From NCBI GenBank assembly GCA_030430575.1, contig JAUIKF010000028.1:1-64000 (forward strand): 64,000 nucleotides of DNA. The letters are read 5' to 3'. The position numbers were made by a program, and so were the translations under genes. This stretch comes from Bacteroidia bacterium (GTDB lineage Bacteria > Bacteroidota > Bacteroidia > J057). Positions 34,100-42,055 of this stretch are shown one piece after another (within the stretch, counting starts at the first letter, position 1; every line of letters starts with the position of its first letter). The notes under the pieces were generated by a model, which ran no database searches, was not told the DNA's origin, and worked only from the letters and a program-made list of their open reading frames with translations.

Positions 34100-35770
34100 G
34101 TGGCTGACAATAAAATCATCTTTTCAATGCAAGGGGTAAGCAAGACTTATCCGCCTCAGAAGCAAGTCCTCAAGAATATCTGGCTTTCCTTTTTTTATGG
34201 AGCGAAGATTGGTGTGTTGGGGCTAAATGGTTCGGGTAAGTCAAGCCTACTCAAGATCATTGCAGGGCTGGATGAGGACTATGAAGGGCTCATCACGTTT
34301 GACAAAGAATACAAAATCGGCTACCTCGCGCAGGAACCTGAGTTGGACGAAAGCAAAACGGTGAAGGAGATCGTCCAAGAGGGCGTCCAGCATATCGTAG
34401 ATGTGGTAGAGGCTTATGAGGCCATTTCGGCCAAATTTGCTGAACCGCTGAGCGATGACGAGATGATGAAGGTCATCGAAGAGCAGGGCGAATTGCAGGA
34501 GAAAATGGATTTCCTCAACGCCTGGGACCTCGACCATACGCTTGAAGTGGCGATGGAAGCCCTGCGCTGCCCCCCCAACGACGCTTCGGTCGCTGTCCTC
34601 TCCGGCGGCGAACGCCGCCGAGTCGCACTTTGCCGCCTCCTGCTCAGCAAGCCCGACATCCTCCTCCTCGATGAGCCTACCAACCACCTCGATGCAGAGA
34701 GTGTGCATTGGCTGGAGCAGTTTCTCGCTTCCTTCCCAGGCACCGTCATCGCCGTGACCCACGACCGCTACTTCCTCGACAATGTTGCTGGCTGGATCCT
34801 AGAGCTGGACCGCGGGGAAGGCATCCCGTGGGAAGGCAATTACAGCTCCTGGCTGGACCAGAAATCCAAACGCCTCGCCAACGAGGAGAAGAAGGAATCA
34901 AAACGCCAGAAGATCCTCAAGCGCGAGCTGGAGTGGTCACGTATGGCGCCCAAAGCACGCCATGCCAAGGGCAAAGCCCGTCTGAATGCCTATGACGAGA
35001 TGAACAATGCGGAGGTCAAAGAGAAAGAAGCGAAACTAGAGCTATTTATCCCGCCAGGGCCACGCCTCGGCAATACAGTCATAGAGATTGAGAATCTCAC
35101 CAAGTCCTATGACAAGCGCGTACTGATCGATAACCTGAACCTGAGCATTCCGCGAAATGCCATCGTAGGCATTATCGGTCCGAATGGGGTCGGAAAATCA
35201 ACCCTCTTCCGCATGCTCATGGGCGAAGAGCAGCCTGATAGCGGAAGTATTGAACTGGGAAAAACCGTACAACTCGCCTATGTAGACCAGTCTCACAAGT
35301 CTTTGGTCCCCGAAAAAACCATTTACGAAGTGATCAGTGATGGCGTAGAGTTCCTCAAAGTGGGCAATAGCACCATCAACGCTCGTGCTTACCTCAGTCG
35401 CTTCAATTTTGCAGGATCGGACCAGCAAAAGAAAATCGGCGTCCTTTCGGGCGGAGAGCGCAACCGCCTCCACCTGGCCATCACCCTCAAAGAGGGCGGC
35501 AACGTCCTCCTCCTCGATGAGCCTACCAACGACATCGATGTCAATACGCTCCGTGCATTGGAGGAAGCCATCGAAAACTTCGCGGGCTGTGTGCTCGTGA
35601 TCTCTCACGACCGCTGGTTTATCGACCGCCTCGCGACCCACATCCTCTCCTATGAGGACGACGGCAATTGGTACTACTTCGAAGGGAACTTCAGTGATTA
35701 CGAGAAGAATAAAAAGCAGCGCTTGGGCGATATCACGCCTAAAAGGCCGCGGTTTAAGAGCTTGCTTTGA
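34100..35770 (+). CDS. ettA: ABC-F translational throttle protein EttA
   Basis: A 556-residue soluble protein with two ABC ATPase domains and no membrane part. Walker A motifs are GLNGSGKSS and GPNGVGKST; signature motifs are LSGGERRR and LSGGERNR; Walker B segments are LLLDEPTNHLD and LLLDEPTNDID. Between them is the EttA-type arm and the basic P-site tRNA-interaction motif (KRELEWSRMAPKARHAKGKA). It binds the ribosomal E site and tunes the first peptide bond to the cell's energy state. The start is GTG at 34100; the frame upstream is closed by an AT-rich repeat. The length matches the family. Confidence 0.93.
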   Translation: MADNKIIFSMQGVSKTYPPQKQVLKNIWLSFFYGAKIGVLGLNGSGKSSLLKIIAGLDEDYEGLITFDKEYKIGYLAQEPELDESKTVKEIVQEGVQHIVDVVEAYEAISAKFAEPLSDDEMMKVIEEQGELQEKMDFLNAWDLDHTLEVAMEALRCPPNDASVAVLSGGERRRVALCRLLLSKPDILLLDEPTNHLDAESVHWLEQFLASFPGTVIAVTHDRYFLDNVAGWILELDRGEGIPWEGNYSSWLDQKSKRLANEEKKESKRQKILKRELEWSRMAPKARHAKGKARLNAYDEMNNAEVKEKEAKLELFIPPGPRLGNTVIEIENLTKSYDKRVLIDNLNLSIPRNAIVGIIGPNGVGKSTLFRMLMGEEQPDSGSIELGKTVQLAYVDQSHKSLVPEKTIYEVISDGVEFLKVGNSTINARAYLSRFNFAGSDQQKKIGVLSGGERNRLHLAITLKEGGNVLLLDEPTNDIDVNTLRALEEAIENFAGCVLVISHDRWFIDRLATHILSYEDDGNWYYFEGNFSDYEKNKKQRLGDITPKRPRFKSLL

Positions 35771-35775
35771 GACCG

Positions 35776-35872
35776 AAAAAAGTAAAAACAAGGAACAAGA
35801 AATTGCTAAGTCAAAAGGCTATTAGAAATTCTTCCCTTTTAACTTCCTTGTTCTGTTTATTATTTTTACTTA
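35776..35872. repeat. AAAAAGTAAAAACAAGGAAC inverted word array after ettA
   Basis: The left arm (35776-35806, with AACAAGGAACAAGAAATT) is matched by the right arm (35838-35872, with TTCCTTGTTC and ATTTTTACTT). It starts six bases after the ettA stop and can form a long AT-rich hairpin ending in T-rich sequence, so it is a plausible terminator. Confidence 0.6.
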
Positions 35873-35888
35873 ATTCTCAAAACAAAAA

Positions 35889-35914
35889 GCGCATGCTGGT
35901 CTCCCAACATGCGC
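35889..35914 (-). terminator. Rho-independent terminator of the tandem-repeat/serine-hydrolase gene
   Basis: On the minus strand GCGCATG and CATGCGC enclose a 12-base loop and are followed directly by CTTTTTGTTTTG. It lies 24 bases beyond the TAA stop at 35938-35940. Hairpin plus T-run in the right orientation make this one of the clearest single terminators in the window. Confidence 0.85.
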
Positions 35915-35937
35915 CCTAACAAGCTAATTCACCTAAT

Positions 35938-38847
35938 TTATTTAGCTAATACTATTCGTTTGGTCTGTAGTAAGCCTTCGCCGCGAAGGACGACCATATA
36001 CACGCCGGCGGCGAGGTCGCGGCCATCAAAGGTCGCTTGATAAGCGCCTGCAGGGCGGTACGCCTGTTCCATCAGCACAGTGACACGTGCGCCATTGACA
36101 TCAAATACTTCCAGACTCACGTCTTTATCTTCTGTGAGGGAGAATTCGACAGTAGCGGTTTGGGAAAAGGGATTTGGAAAGGCGTTGAAGGTGCTCAAGG
36201 TGGCTTCGCCCATTTTAGCGCCTGTAGCACTTCCCGTCGGCAATGCCTGCGGATTTCCGCAGCTTCCACCGGTGAAGTCCATGCCGGAACCGCAACTCCC
36301 AAGCACCCAATTACCTGAAGCTAGTTTGGCAGCTACATCTGCTTCTGGAACACACCGCGTCCATCCTAGTCCCGTTGCCGACTGGTAGCACATCTGTACG
36401 CCTATATTTCCTTTTCTGTCAGTACAACTGATGTCCACGACATGTACCGTGTGGACGGCGGTGGCTTTACAGCCATTGGCATCTGTCACCGTCACGGTAT
36501 AGTCCATCCCAATTTCGGGGGCTACCCAGCGGACTTTCTCCATTACTTGTTCCAATTCCCCTCCGTCCCATTGATAGGTATAAGGTGCCATTCCTCCTGA
36601 TGCGGATGCTGTGATCTGGGCGACACTGCGGCCTTTGTAGTTGGAGGTGATATACTGGTCTGGACAAGTTGTAGCTATGAAGGTAGGCGGACAGATAGGC
36701 TCCAGCGCAATGCGGTGACCTTTCATTACATACCCAGCATCTACCGTGAAAGTATCAGAATAAGCAGGGCTGAAGCCCGCGGCTGTTGCCTTGACACGGT
36801 AGGTACCGCTGGCAAGGATGTCCCATTCAAATCTGCCATTTCTATCGGTTTGCATGGGATTCATCAAAGGCATCAAGATGGGATCACTAGAGGGATTGAT
36901 AGGCGCAAATATGCCTCTTCCCATGTCCTTTTCCAGCGTGATGGTCGCTTTGTCCAGTGGATTTCCATTGCCTCCATTGTACACCTGGTTAGGCGAATGG
37001 CAAGCCTGAAGCCCTTTGCGAATCTCGTCGCGCAGGAGCTGAGCGATGACTTTGCCTGGGGTGATTTCCTCTCCCGTATTTTGCTTATCGAGATCAGATG
37101 CCTTGTCCCAAAAACTACCAAAAACAAATTCTTTGGGGCTTCCACAATTATAGGGTATGCGAATCCAGCCTGCGATGGACTTATAACCACTGCCTATATT
37201 TCCGCCCTTATAGGCGTACTCAATGCCATTCATAAAAACCATTTTGTCAAGGAAATGGATATTGAGTTTAGCAGCTTCCTCGTCGATGACTGGCTTCAGG
37301 CGATCTAGCAGACCATTGGTGTTTTGGTCATTGAGCATATTGTTCACAAAGGCGGTTCTAGTGGCAGGAAGCAAGACATTATTATCCGAAAATACTTTTT
37401 CATATAAGGTCGTGATGTCCTTCATGGTCATCGTATTGGGTTCGGGGCTATCCACATTATCACACCCCAATTTGTGCTTGATGGCCGTACTTGTGCTCAG
37501 GCCCACCACATTATAAAGTGCCTGGTTGACATTGTTTCTTCCATTTACAGGGACACCATTTCCAAAAAAATCTTGGAAAGAATTGGTCGCACGGTTGCTC
37601 GAATTGCGCATCATGCTTCTGTCAGCTGCATTCAAGGTGACAGAGCTGTCACAGTCATTCCACCAATCATTGATGTTATTGGTGCAATTGGCAGAACCCT
37701 TTCTGCACATATTGAGCGATGTATTATTGAGGTCCACGCCTTGCTCCTCATAATACTTCATCAGATACCAGTGTTCCAAAACTTTCATGGTGCTGGCAGG
37801 GTAAAATTTTCGATTCCATTGGAGGGACGCTTTTACGGGTCCATTCACTTCTTTGAGGCGGAACCCCACGGTATGGCCTCGCTCGTCGGGATCGTCGTTA
37901 TAAGGCTTGATGGTTCCCCCAATATTATCGCGCATATAGTCTCCTACAGTTGTTGTCAATGCATTGGAATTGTTGAGGATGATATAGATAAAGCGATCTT
38001 CCTCCCCATTATAAAGATAATGTTCAAAATCGACGATTCTCGCACCATAATGACGGGTGACTTCACTGATCCTATCTGTGCTTGTAACCACAAACAGCTG
38101 GGACTTCCCTTGATATTCAGGATGGGCACTTTCCTCTAAGATGGCAGTCAAAACACCACCATTGCCCTTCTCTGCATCTACGATGCGCATGCCCGTTTCG
38201 TCCATTTTATCCTTGATAAAGGCCAGCGTTTCCCCCACATACATGCGCCAATCTTTATAGTTTTTGCCTGTATTCTTGACCATCACAGCGCTGTAATAAT
38301 GATTGCCATCGACCTTATAATAGTCTAGGTCTGTAATGCGGTAGGCCGTTTGGTCAGCTTCAGTTTTTAGGAAATTGGCTGTGCGATCCGTAAGCACTCG
38401 CCAATTGGTGTGCTGGTCGCCTGAGTTTTCGGCAAATACTACCGCAGCATACTTTGAATTATTGAGGTAAAAGACCTCAATATCTATCGGGCGAAGGTGG
38501 TATTTAAAAGCAGTGTCTTCTATTTGCTGAATTGTCAGCCCAACATACCATGCCCACTCTTTCTGGTGATCACCGGTATTTTTGACCATGGTACCACTAA
38601 AGAGCGCATGGTTAATGCTTTCTATCTCTATGTCTATCAGGCGATAGCCTTGATTGACGTAGCCGTTGATTTGAGCAATCGTCTTATTATAAAACCATCG
38701 ATTACCTTGACCAGGCGTGGTTTGAGATCGTTCATTGTCCACTGATTGGGCCGCAGCGGTAGTAGGAATCCCACAGGCAAGGGCGAGGGAAAAAGCCAAT
38801 ACAAGCAAGGCTTTGAGGAGTTGGGATTGTTGGGTAAATGCTTTCAT
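35938..38847 (-). CDS. secreted serine beta-lactamase-like hydrolase with tandem-repeat, SprB-like and T9SS domains
   Basis: A 969-residue T9SS cargo protein; ATG 38847 gives the signal peptide (KALLVLAFSLALACGIPTTAAAQ). Residues about 35-310 are tandem beta repeats of the polyglycine-hydrolase type (GYRLIDIEIESINHALFSGT, then VKNTGDHQKEWAWYVGLT). Next is a penicillin-binding/beta-lactamase-like domain with Ser352-x-x-Lys355 in PASTMKVLEHW and a second motif SSNRATNSF, so a serine nucleophile is retained. Then a carboxypeptidase-regulatory-like domain (FEWDILASGTYRVKATAAGF), a SprB-type repeat (SASGGMAPYTYQWDGG...VTDANGC) and the sorting domain (FNAFPNPFSQTATVEF to TKRIVLAK). Probably anchored on the cell surface. 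Substrate unknown; the repeat-hydrolase pairing resembles fungal polyglycine hydrolases. Confidence 0.8.
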   Translation of the reverse strand: MKAFTQQSQLLKALLVLAFSLALACGIPTTAAAQSVDNERSQTTPGQGNRWFYNKTIAQINGYVNQGYRLIDIEIESINHALFSGTMVKNTGDHQKEWAWYVGLTIQQIEDTAFKYHLRPIDIEVFYLNNSKYAAVVFAENSGDQHTNWRVLTDRTANFLKTEADQTAYRITDLDYYKVDGNHYYSAVMVKNTGKNYKDWRMYVGETLAFIKDKMDETGMRIVDAEKGNGGVLTAILEESAHPEYQGKSQLFVVTSTDRISEVTRHYGARIVDFEHYLYNGEEDRFIYIILNNSNALTTTVGDYMRDNIGGTIKPYNDDPDERGHTVGFRLKEVNGPVKASLQWNRKFYPASTMKVLEHWYLMKYYEEQGVDLNNTSLNMCRKGSANCTNNINDWWNDCDSSVTLNAADRSMMRNSSNRATNSFQDFFGNGVPVNGRNNVNQALYNVVGLSTSTAIKHKLGCDNVDSPEPNTMTMKDITTLYEKVFSDNNVLLPATRTAFVNNMLNDQNTNGLLDRLKPVIDEEAAKLNIHFLDKMVFMNGIEYAYKGGNIGSGYKSIAGWIRIPYNCGSPKEFVFGSFWDKASDLDKQNTGEEITPGKVIAQLLRDEIRKGLQACHSPNQVYNGGNGNPLDKATITLEKDMGRGIFAPINPSSDPILMPLMNPMQTDRNGRFEWDILASGTYRVKATAAGFSPAYSDTFTVDAGYVMKGHRIALEPICPPTFIATTCPDQYITSNYKGRSVAQITASASGGMAPYTYQWDGGELEQVMEKVRWVAPEIGMDYTVTVTDANGCKATAVHTVHVVDISCTDRKGNIGVQMCYQSATGLGWTRCVPEADVAAKLASGNWVLGSCGSGMDFTGGSCGNPQALPTGSATGAKMGEATLSTFNAFPNPFSQTATVEFSLTEDKDVSLEVFDVNGARVTVLMEQAYRPAGAYQATFDGRDLAAGVYMVVLRGEGLLQTKRIVLAK

Positions 38848-39155
38848 GACGTTGATTAGTGAATGGTGATTATAGGTAAAAATTGAAGCGAGCAATACCA
38901 GCATCGCCAAAGGGCGAATCAATTAAAAACAGCCTTAAAATGGATTTGAGCAGGTGTTTTTGTCGAAATCACCTATACAGTCGTAGGGGTTTATGGGCCA
39001 TCACCCTGATAAATATTAAAAAGTATTAAAATAGGGGCTCCTGTATTTGGATGCCCCTGATAACCTTGGTGACAGGCTTTTTATAAAAAATGTCCAGGGG
39101 TTGATCGTTCTCTAGCGAACGATCTGCCCTGAACTATGAAACAATCCATTTACAA
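38848..39155. other. 308-bp gap between two T9SS cargo genes
   Basis: No gene seen. It holds the upstream region of the serine-hydrolase gene on its left, an AGGGGC/GCCCCT hairpin (39033-39058), and the terminator of the FG-GAP gene (39077-39131). AT-rich stretches near 39011-39032 could hold a promoter for the leftward gene, but no TAnnTTTG box was found at a convincing distance. Confidence 0.55.
39077..39131 (-). terminator. terminator hairpin of the FG-GAP/ASPIC gene
   Basis: On the minus strand a nested stem (CAGGG outside, GATCGTTC/GAACGATC inside, 39095-39131) is followed by ACATTTTTTATAAAAAG. It lies about 25 bases after the gene's stop. The inner GAACGATC recalls the GAACGATC half-words of the GC-rich arrays, perhaps by chance. 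Confidence 0.65.
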
Positions 39156-40910
39156 CTACAATTTTATGATTTTGCCTGTCGCCCATATTTCCCCTGCCGA
39201 AAGCCGATAGAAATACATCCCACGTTCTAACCCAGCGTTGCAAAAATTCGCCTTTACTTCTTGCTTGCCGGGACCTTGGTTCCCTTCAAAAAGCTGGCAG
39301 ACGTGCCGTCCGCCTAGGTCAAAGAGGTCGATCTTTACCGTGGCAGACGCGGTGAGGGTGTAGGCAAAATGTAATGGTCCATCGGTAGGATTAGGCGTTA
39401 GTTTTATGTAAAAAGCAGCCTGAAGGCTCGGGTCAATACTCGTCGATTGGCCTTCGACAAAGGTGTAAAAGGAGTCTGCGGCTAGTTGAAGGTAGACTTC
39501 CACCAGTCCCGAAGGCCATTCGATTTGCACAGAATCGGCTGTCGTAGTAGTGCCCAGCCCAAAGTGTGGGCGTAAGCTATTCTGGCCATTGTAGCCCGTC
39601 TGGCCTGAGATTTCTCGGAGCTGCCAGACGGCTTGACCATTGATCATAGCGCGGACGCGTACTTTGGTGCCGATCGCGGAGCGATTGGACTGCGTACCGA
39701 CACATCGGATATTGAGCCAGTGATTGCCAGTGGTCTCATTGCGAAAGATATTGCTCTTTTTTCCACTGAAATTTGCCACAAACAAATCTTGATCCCCGTC
39801 ATTGTCATAGTCGCCCCAACAAGCCCCAGCGGTACAGTTGCTAGGCGCAGTGGTTTCGTTGAAGATTTTGGTAAACGTGCCGTCGCCGTTGTTTTCGTAG
39901 AAATAATCCTGCTGCTGGCCTGCGCCGCCATTTCCCACAAACAAGTCCAGGTCCCCATCATTGTCAAAGTCCGCCCATGCACTGGCCTCGGCATTGCCAT
40001 TGCTATTTTGCACGACGGGTCCTGTCATGACACGGGTGAAGCTGCCATCGCCATCATTTTTATACAAAAAGTCATTTTGCCCCCAATTCCCCACAAACAG
40101 GTCCATATACCCATCATTATTATAATCCCCCCAACTACACGCAATAGAACTCCCCCCATCCGCGACGATCGAGCCCACACTGCTCGCGAAGGTGGTCGTA
40201 AAACTGCCATTGCCATTGTTTCGCTGGAGGAAATTGCTGCCGCTATTGTGACAGACAAATAGGTCCACGTCGCCGTCGTTGTCATAGTCGCTCCAGGCGA
40301 CGCCGAAGCAGCGCGCAGCGGTATTGGCAAGGGCACCTGTTGTGACTTTGGTGAAGGTACCGTCCCCATCATTATGGTAAATCAGGTCTTTGCCAGGCAC
40401 GGAGGTGTTGTTGGCTGGGGTCAAATTGGCACAATAGAGGTCGAGAAAGCCATCGTTGTCGTAATCAGCCCAGCTTGTAGAGGTGGAGTAGCTCGGCTCA
40501 CTCGGCATCGCAAATGCCGTTACTTCATTGAAATTGCCGTTGCCTTCATTCCGATACAGCGAATTCATGCGTGGCAGGTCAAAGCCTCCGTCTCCCACAA
40601 AGAGGTCCAAGTCCCCATCATTGTCATAATCTCCCCAGGTTCCGCTCTCAGACATCACCCCGTCTGTCACCAAGATGCCAAATACTTGTTTGGTGAAGGT
40701 GCCGTCACCATTGTTTTCATACATGGAGTTGACCGTAGGGGAGCGTGGATTGTTCGGGATAAATAGGTCCAAATCCCCATCGTCGTCATAGTCGATCCAG
40801 TTGCCGCCTTCGGACCAGAGGTTATCGTCGTTGAGGGTAATTTGGGTAAAGGTCTGGGCTGGGAGTAAATGCCCTAGAAATACGAGGAAGAATGTCAAAG
40901 ATAAGCGCAT
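39156..40910 (-). CDS. FG-GAP/VCBS repeat protein with ASPIC/UnbV domain and T9SS tail
   Basis: A 584-residue secreted protein. The start at 40910 gives signal peptide MRLSLTFFLVFLGHLLPAQ; the longer open frame upstream is GC-rich repeat. About eight FG-GAP/VCBS units follow (such as WADYDNDGFLDLYCAN and WGDYDNDGDQDLFVANF), each with a DxDxDGxxD calcium loop, forming a seven- or eight-bladed propeller. Residues about 400-480 are an ASPIC/UnbV domain (NHWLNIRCVGTQSNRSAIGT, then GLGTTTTADSVQIEWPSG). The T9SS sorting domain closes it (KLTPNPTDGPLHFAYTL to ATGKIIKL). This domain set is usual for surface adhesion or matrix proteins of Bacteroidota; the ligand is unknown. Confidence 0.85.
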   Translation of the reverse strand: MRLSLTFFLVFLGHLLPAQTFTQITLNDDNLWSEGGNWIDYDDDGDLDLFIPNNPRSPTVNSMYENNGDGTFTKQVFGILVTDGVMSESGTWGDYDNDGDLDLFVGDGGFDLPRMNSLYRNEGNGNFNEVTAFAMPSEPSYSTSTSWADYDNDGFLDLYCANLTPANNTSVPGKDLIYHNDGDGTFTKVTTGALANTAARCFGVAWSDYDNDGDVDLFVCHNSGSNFLQRNNGNGSFTTTFASSVGSIVADGGSSIACSWGDYNNDGYMDLFVGNWGQNDFLYKNDGDGSFTRVMTGPVVQNSNGNAEASAWADFDNDGDLDLFVGNGGAGQQQDYFYENNGDGTFTKIFNETTAPSNCTAGACWGDYDNDGDQDLFVANFSGKKSNIFRNETTGNHWLNIRCVGTQSNRSAIGTKVRVRAMINGQAVWQLREISGQTGYNGQNSLRPHFGLGTTTTADSVQIEWPSGLVEVYLQLAADSFYTFVEGQSTSIDPSLQAAFYIKLTPNPTDGPLHFAYTLTASATVKIDLFDLGGRHVCQLFEGNQGPGKQEVKANFCNAGLERGMYFYRLSAGEIWATGKIIKL

Positions 40911-41216
40911 AAGCAGAGGGTTTAAGGGTAGCTGAGACCTCGGAGGTTTTTGAAACCTCCGAGGTCTTTTTGGAAAAATTGTTGCTTCAAAGTCCGAGCG
41001 CAAGCGCATAGCTCCGCGACGAGCACACACCGACGCCCGAACTTTAAACCTACCTAAAGGTAAGGTGTCCGAGGGTTATGATGCTATCACATAAAAAGGG
41101 GGAAATGGATGGGCTGATTGCAGAATATCGATTGCTTGCCCTGAGCATGTCGAAGGGCAGAACAAGGATTGAGGAAGTAAGTGAGACTTTACTACACCCA
41201 AATCCTCCTTGTAATA
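40911..41216. other. 306-bp gap with a CCTCCGAGGT palindrome
   Basis: No gene seen. The main structure is the hairpin at 40935-40967. To its right are GC-rich words (GCGCAAGCGCATAGCTCCGC) and CTGAGCATGTCGAAGGGCAG, a REP-like word common in the phylum (inference). A second-strand promoter for the FG-GAP gene is not evident. Confidence 0.5.
40935..40967. repeat. perfect hairpin AGACCTCGGAGGTTT
   Basis: A 15-bp perfect stem with a three-base loop (TTG), followed on the plus strand by TTTTTGG. The same palindrome with a longer loop is at 101-144 and a variant is at 50884-50932. On the plus strand it looks like a terminator but no plus-strand gene precedes it, so it is better described as a dispersed palindromic repeat. 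Confidence 0.7.
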
Positions 41217-41645
41217 TTATTCCGCTGGATACTTTTCCTTCAAGGCCGCGACACCTGCGCGTATGAGTTCTGCTAGCACTTCCAAATCTACATCCGTTAG
41301 CTTATTGATATACAAACACCCTCTGCCTGTTTTGTGCTTGCCTAATCTGGAAAGGATCTCTTCTCGACTGCTTGCGCTAGCGCTGCCCATCATATATATG
41401 GTCAGGCTTTTCTTCCGAGGGGAAAATCCTGTCAGGAACCAATCGCCCTCGCGGCCGCTGTCATACTTGTAATGGTAATTGCCAAACCCGATAATAGAAG
41501 TGCCCCACATTTGAGGCGCCTCCCCTGTGATGTCTTTCATCATTTGTAATACCACAAAAGAATCCTCTCGGCGCGTATCATGTTCAACGGCATTGAGGAA
41601 GTCTTCTACATTGAGGTTGTTGGGGGTTGTTTTTAGTTTGGCCAT
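41217..41645 (-). CDS. DUF1801 domain protein
   Basis: A 142-residue cytoplasmic protein. Hallmarks of the YdhG/DUF1801 fold are MKDITGEAPQMWGTSIIGFG, YHYKYDSGREGDWFLTGFSP, and LYINKLTDVDLEVLAELI, covering nearly the full length. The family resembles iron-binding CyaY/frataxin in fold but its function is not established. The start is an ATG at 41645. No operon partner; it is separated from uvrB by a 410-bp gap holding a palindrome and a possible small RNA. Confidence 0.85.
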   Translation of the reverse strand: MAKLKTTPNNLNVEDFLNAVEHDTRREDSFVVLQMMKDITGEAPQMWGTSIIGFGNYHYKYDSGREGDWFLTGFSPRKKSLTIYMMGSASASSREEILSRLGKHKTGRGCLYINKLTDVDLEVLAELIRAGVAALKEKYPAE

Positions 41646-41799
41646 GAGGGGGGAAGGTTTTAAGTTTTAGGTTTTGATTGGATTTGTTTCAGGAGGAAGA
41701 TGTTAGGAAATTTTTATTAAAAGGTATGCATTAATGATAAATAAAGCAATAATCGCCACTTTTATGTAGATACAGAAGCAATAATACTCGTTCTATTCG

Positions 41800-41838
41800 T
41801 CCATGAACGGTTCGGAACGGTTCCGAACCGTTCATGGA
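41800..41838. repeat. 39-nt perfect palindrome built of GGTTCGGAAC words
   Basis: TCCATGAACGGTTCGGAAC, a central G, and the exact reverse complement. It also contains internal repeats (CGGTTCGGAACGGTTCCG). It lies 25-60 bases upstream of the promoter-like elements of the possible small RNA. It could be a dimeric regulator's operator or, if transcribed, a stable hairpin. Confidence 0.7.
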
Positions 41839-41896
41839 CTTTTACATCCCAAAATTCCCATTGTCTTCCCCACAGTTTTTCCGTATCTTTCGACGT

Positions 41897-41970
41897 AAAT
41901 CAGCCGCGTAAAAACGGCACACATACATGAGCAACATGTAAAAGCCCGTCTTCGGATGGGCTTTCATTTT
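41897..41970 (+). ncRNA. possible small structured RNA with a four-codon ORF and terminator
   Basis: TTG at 41861-41863 and TATCTTTC at 41884-41891, 20 bases apart, form a near-consensus Bacteroidota promoter. The predicted transcript of about 75 nt has three consecutive stem-loops: GCCG/CGGC (41903-41918), ACATG/CATGT (41925-41939) and AAAGCCC...GGGCTTT with a TTCG-type loop (41941-41964), followed by CATTTT. The second hairpin contains ATGAGCAACATGTAA, which would encode Met-Ser-Asn-Met. It could be a free small RNA or an attenuator-like leader ahead of uvrB, 85 bp further on. No known RNA family was recognised. Confidence 0.4.
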
Positions 41971-42055
41971 CCATACAATAAAAAATTATTCATTGACTGG
42001 TTGGGGAAAAGGGGGATGACCATCAATGAATCAATAATATTAATCCATAATCAAC

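Larger units (their letters stand above)
41646..42055. other. 410-bp gap between the DUF1801 gene and uvrB
   Basis: No protein gene seen. Left to right: AAGTTTTAGGTTTTGATT words near the DUF1801 start; an AT-rich stretch; a 39-nt palindrome (41800-41838); a promoter-like pair and three stem-loops ending in a terminator (41861-41970, listed as a possible small RNA); then AATCAATAATATTAATCC words up to the TTG start of uvrB. Confidence 0.6.
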
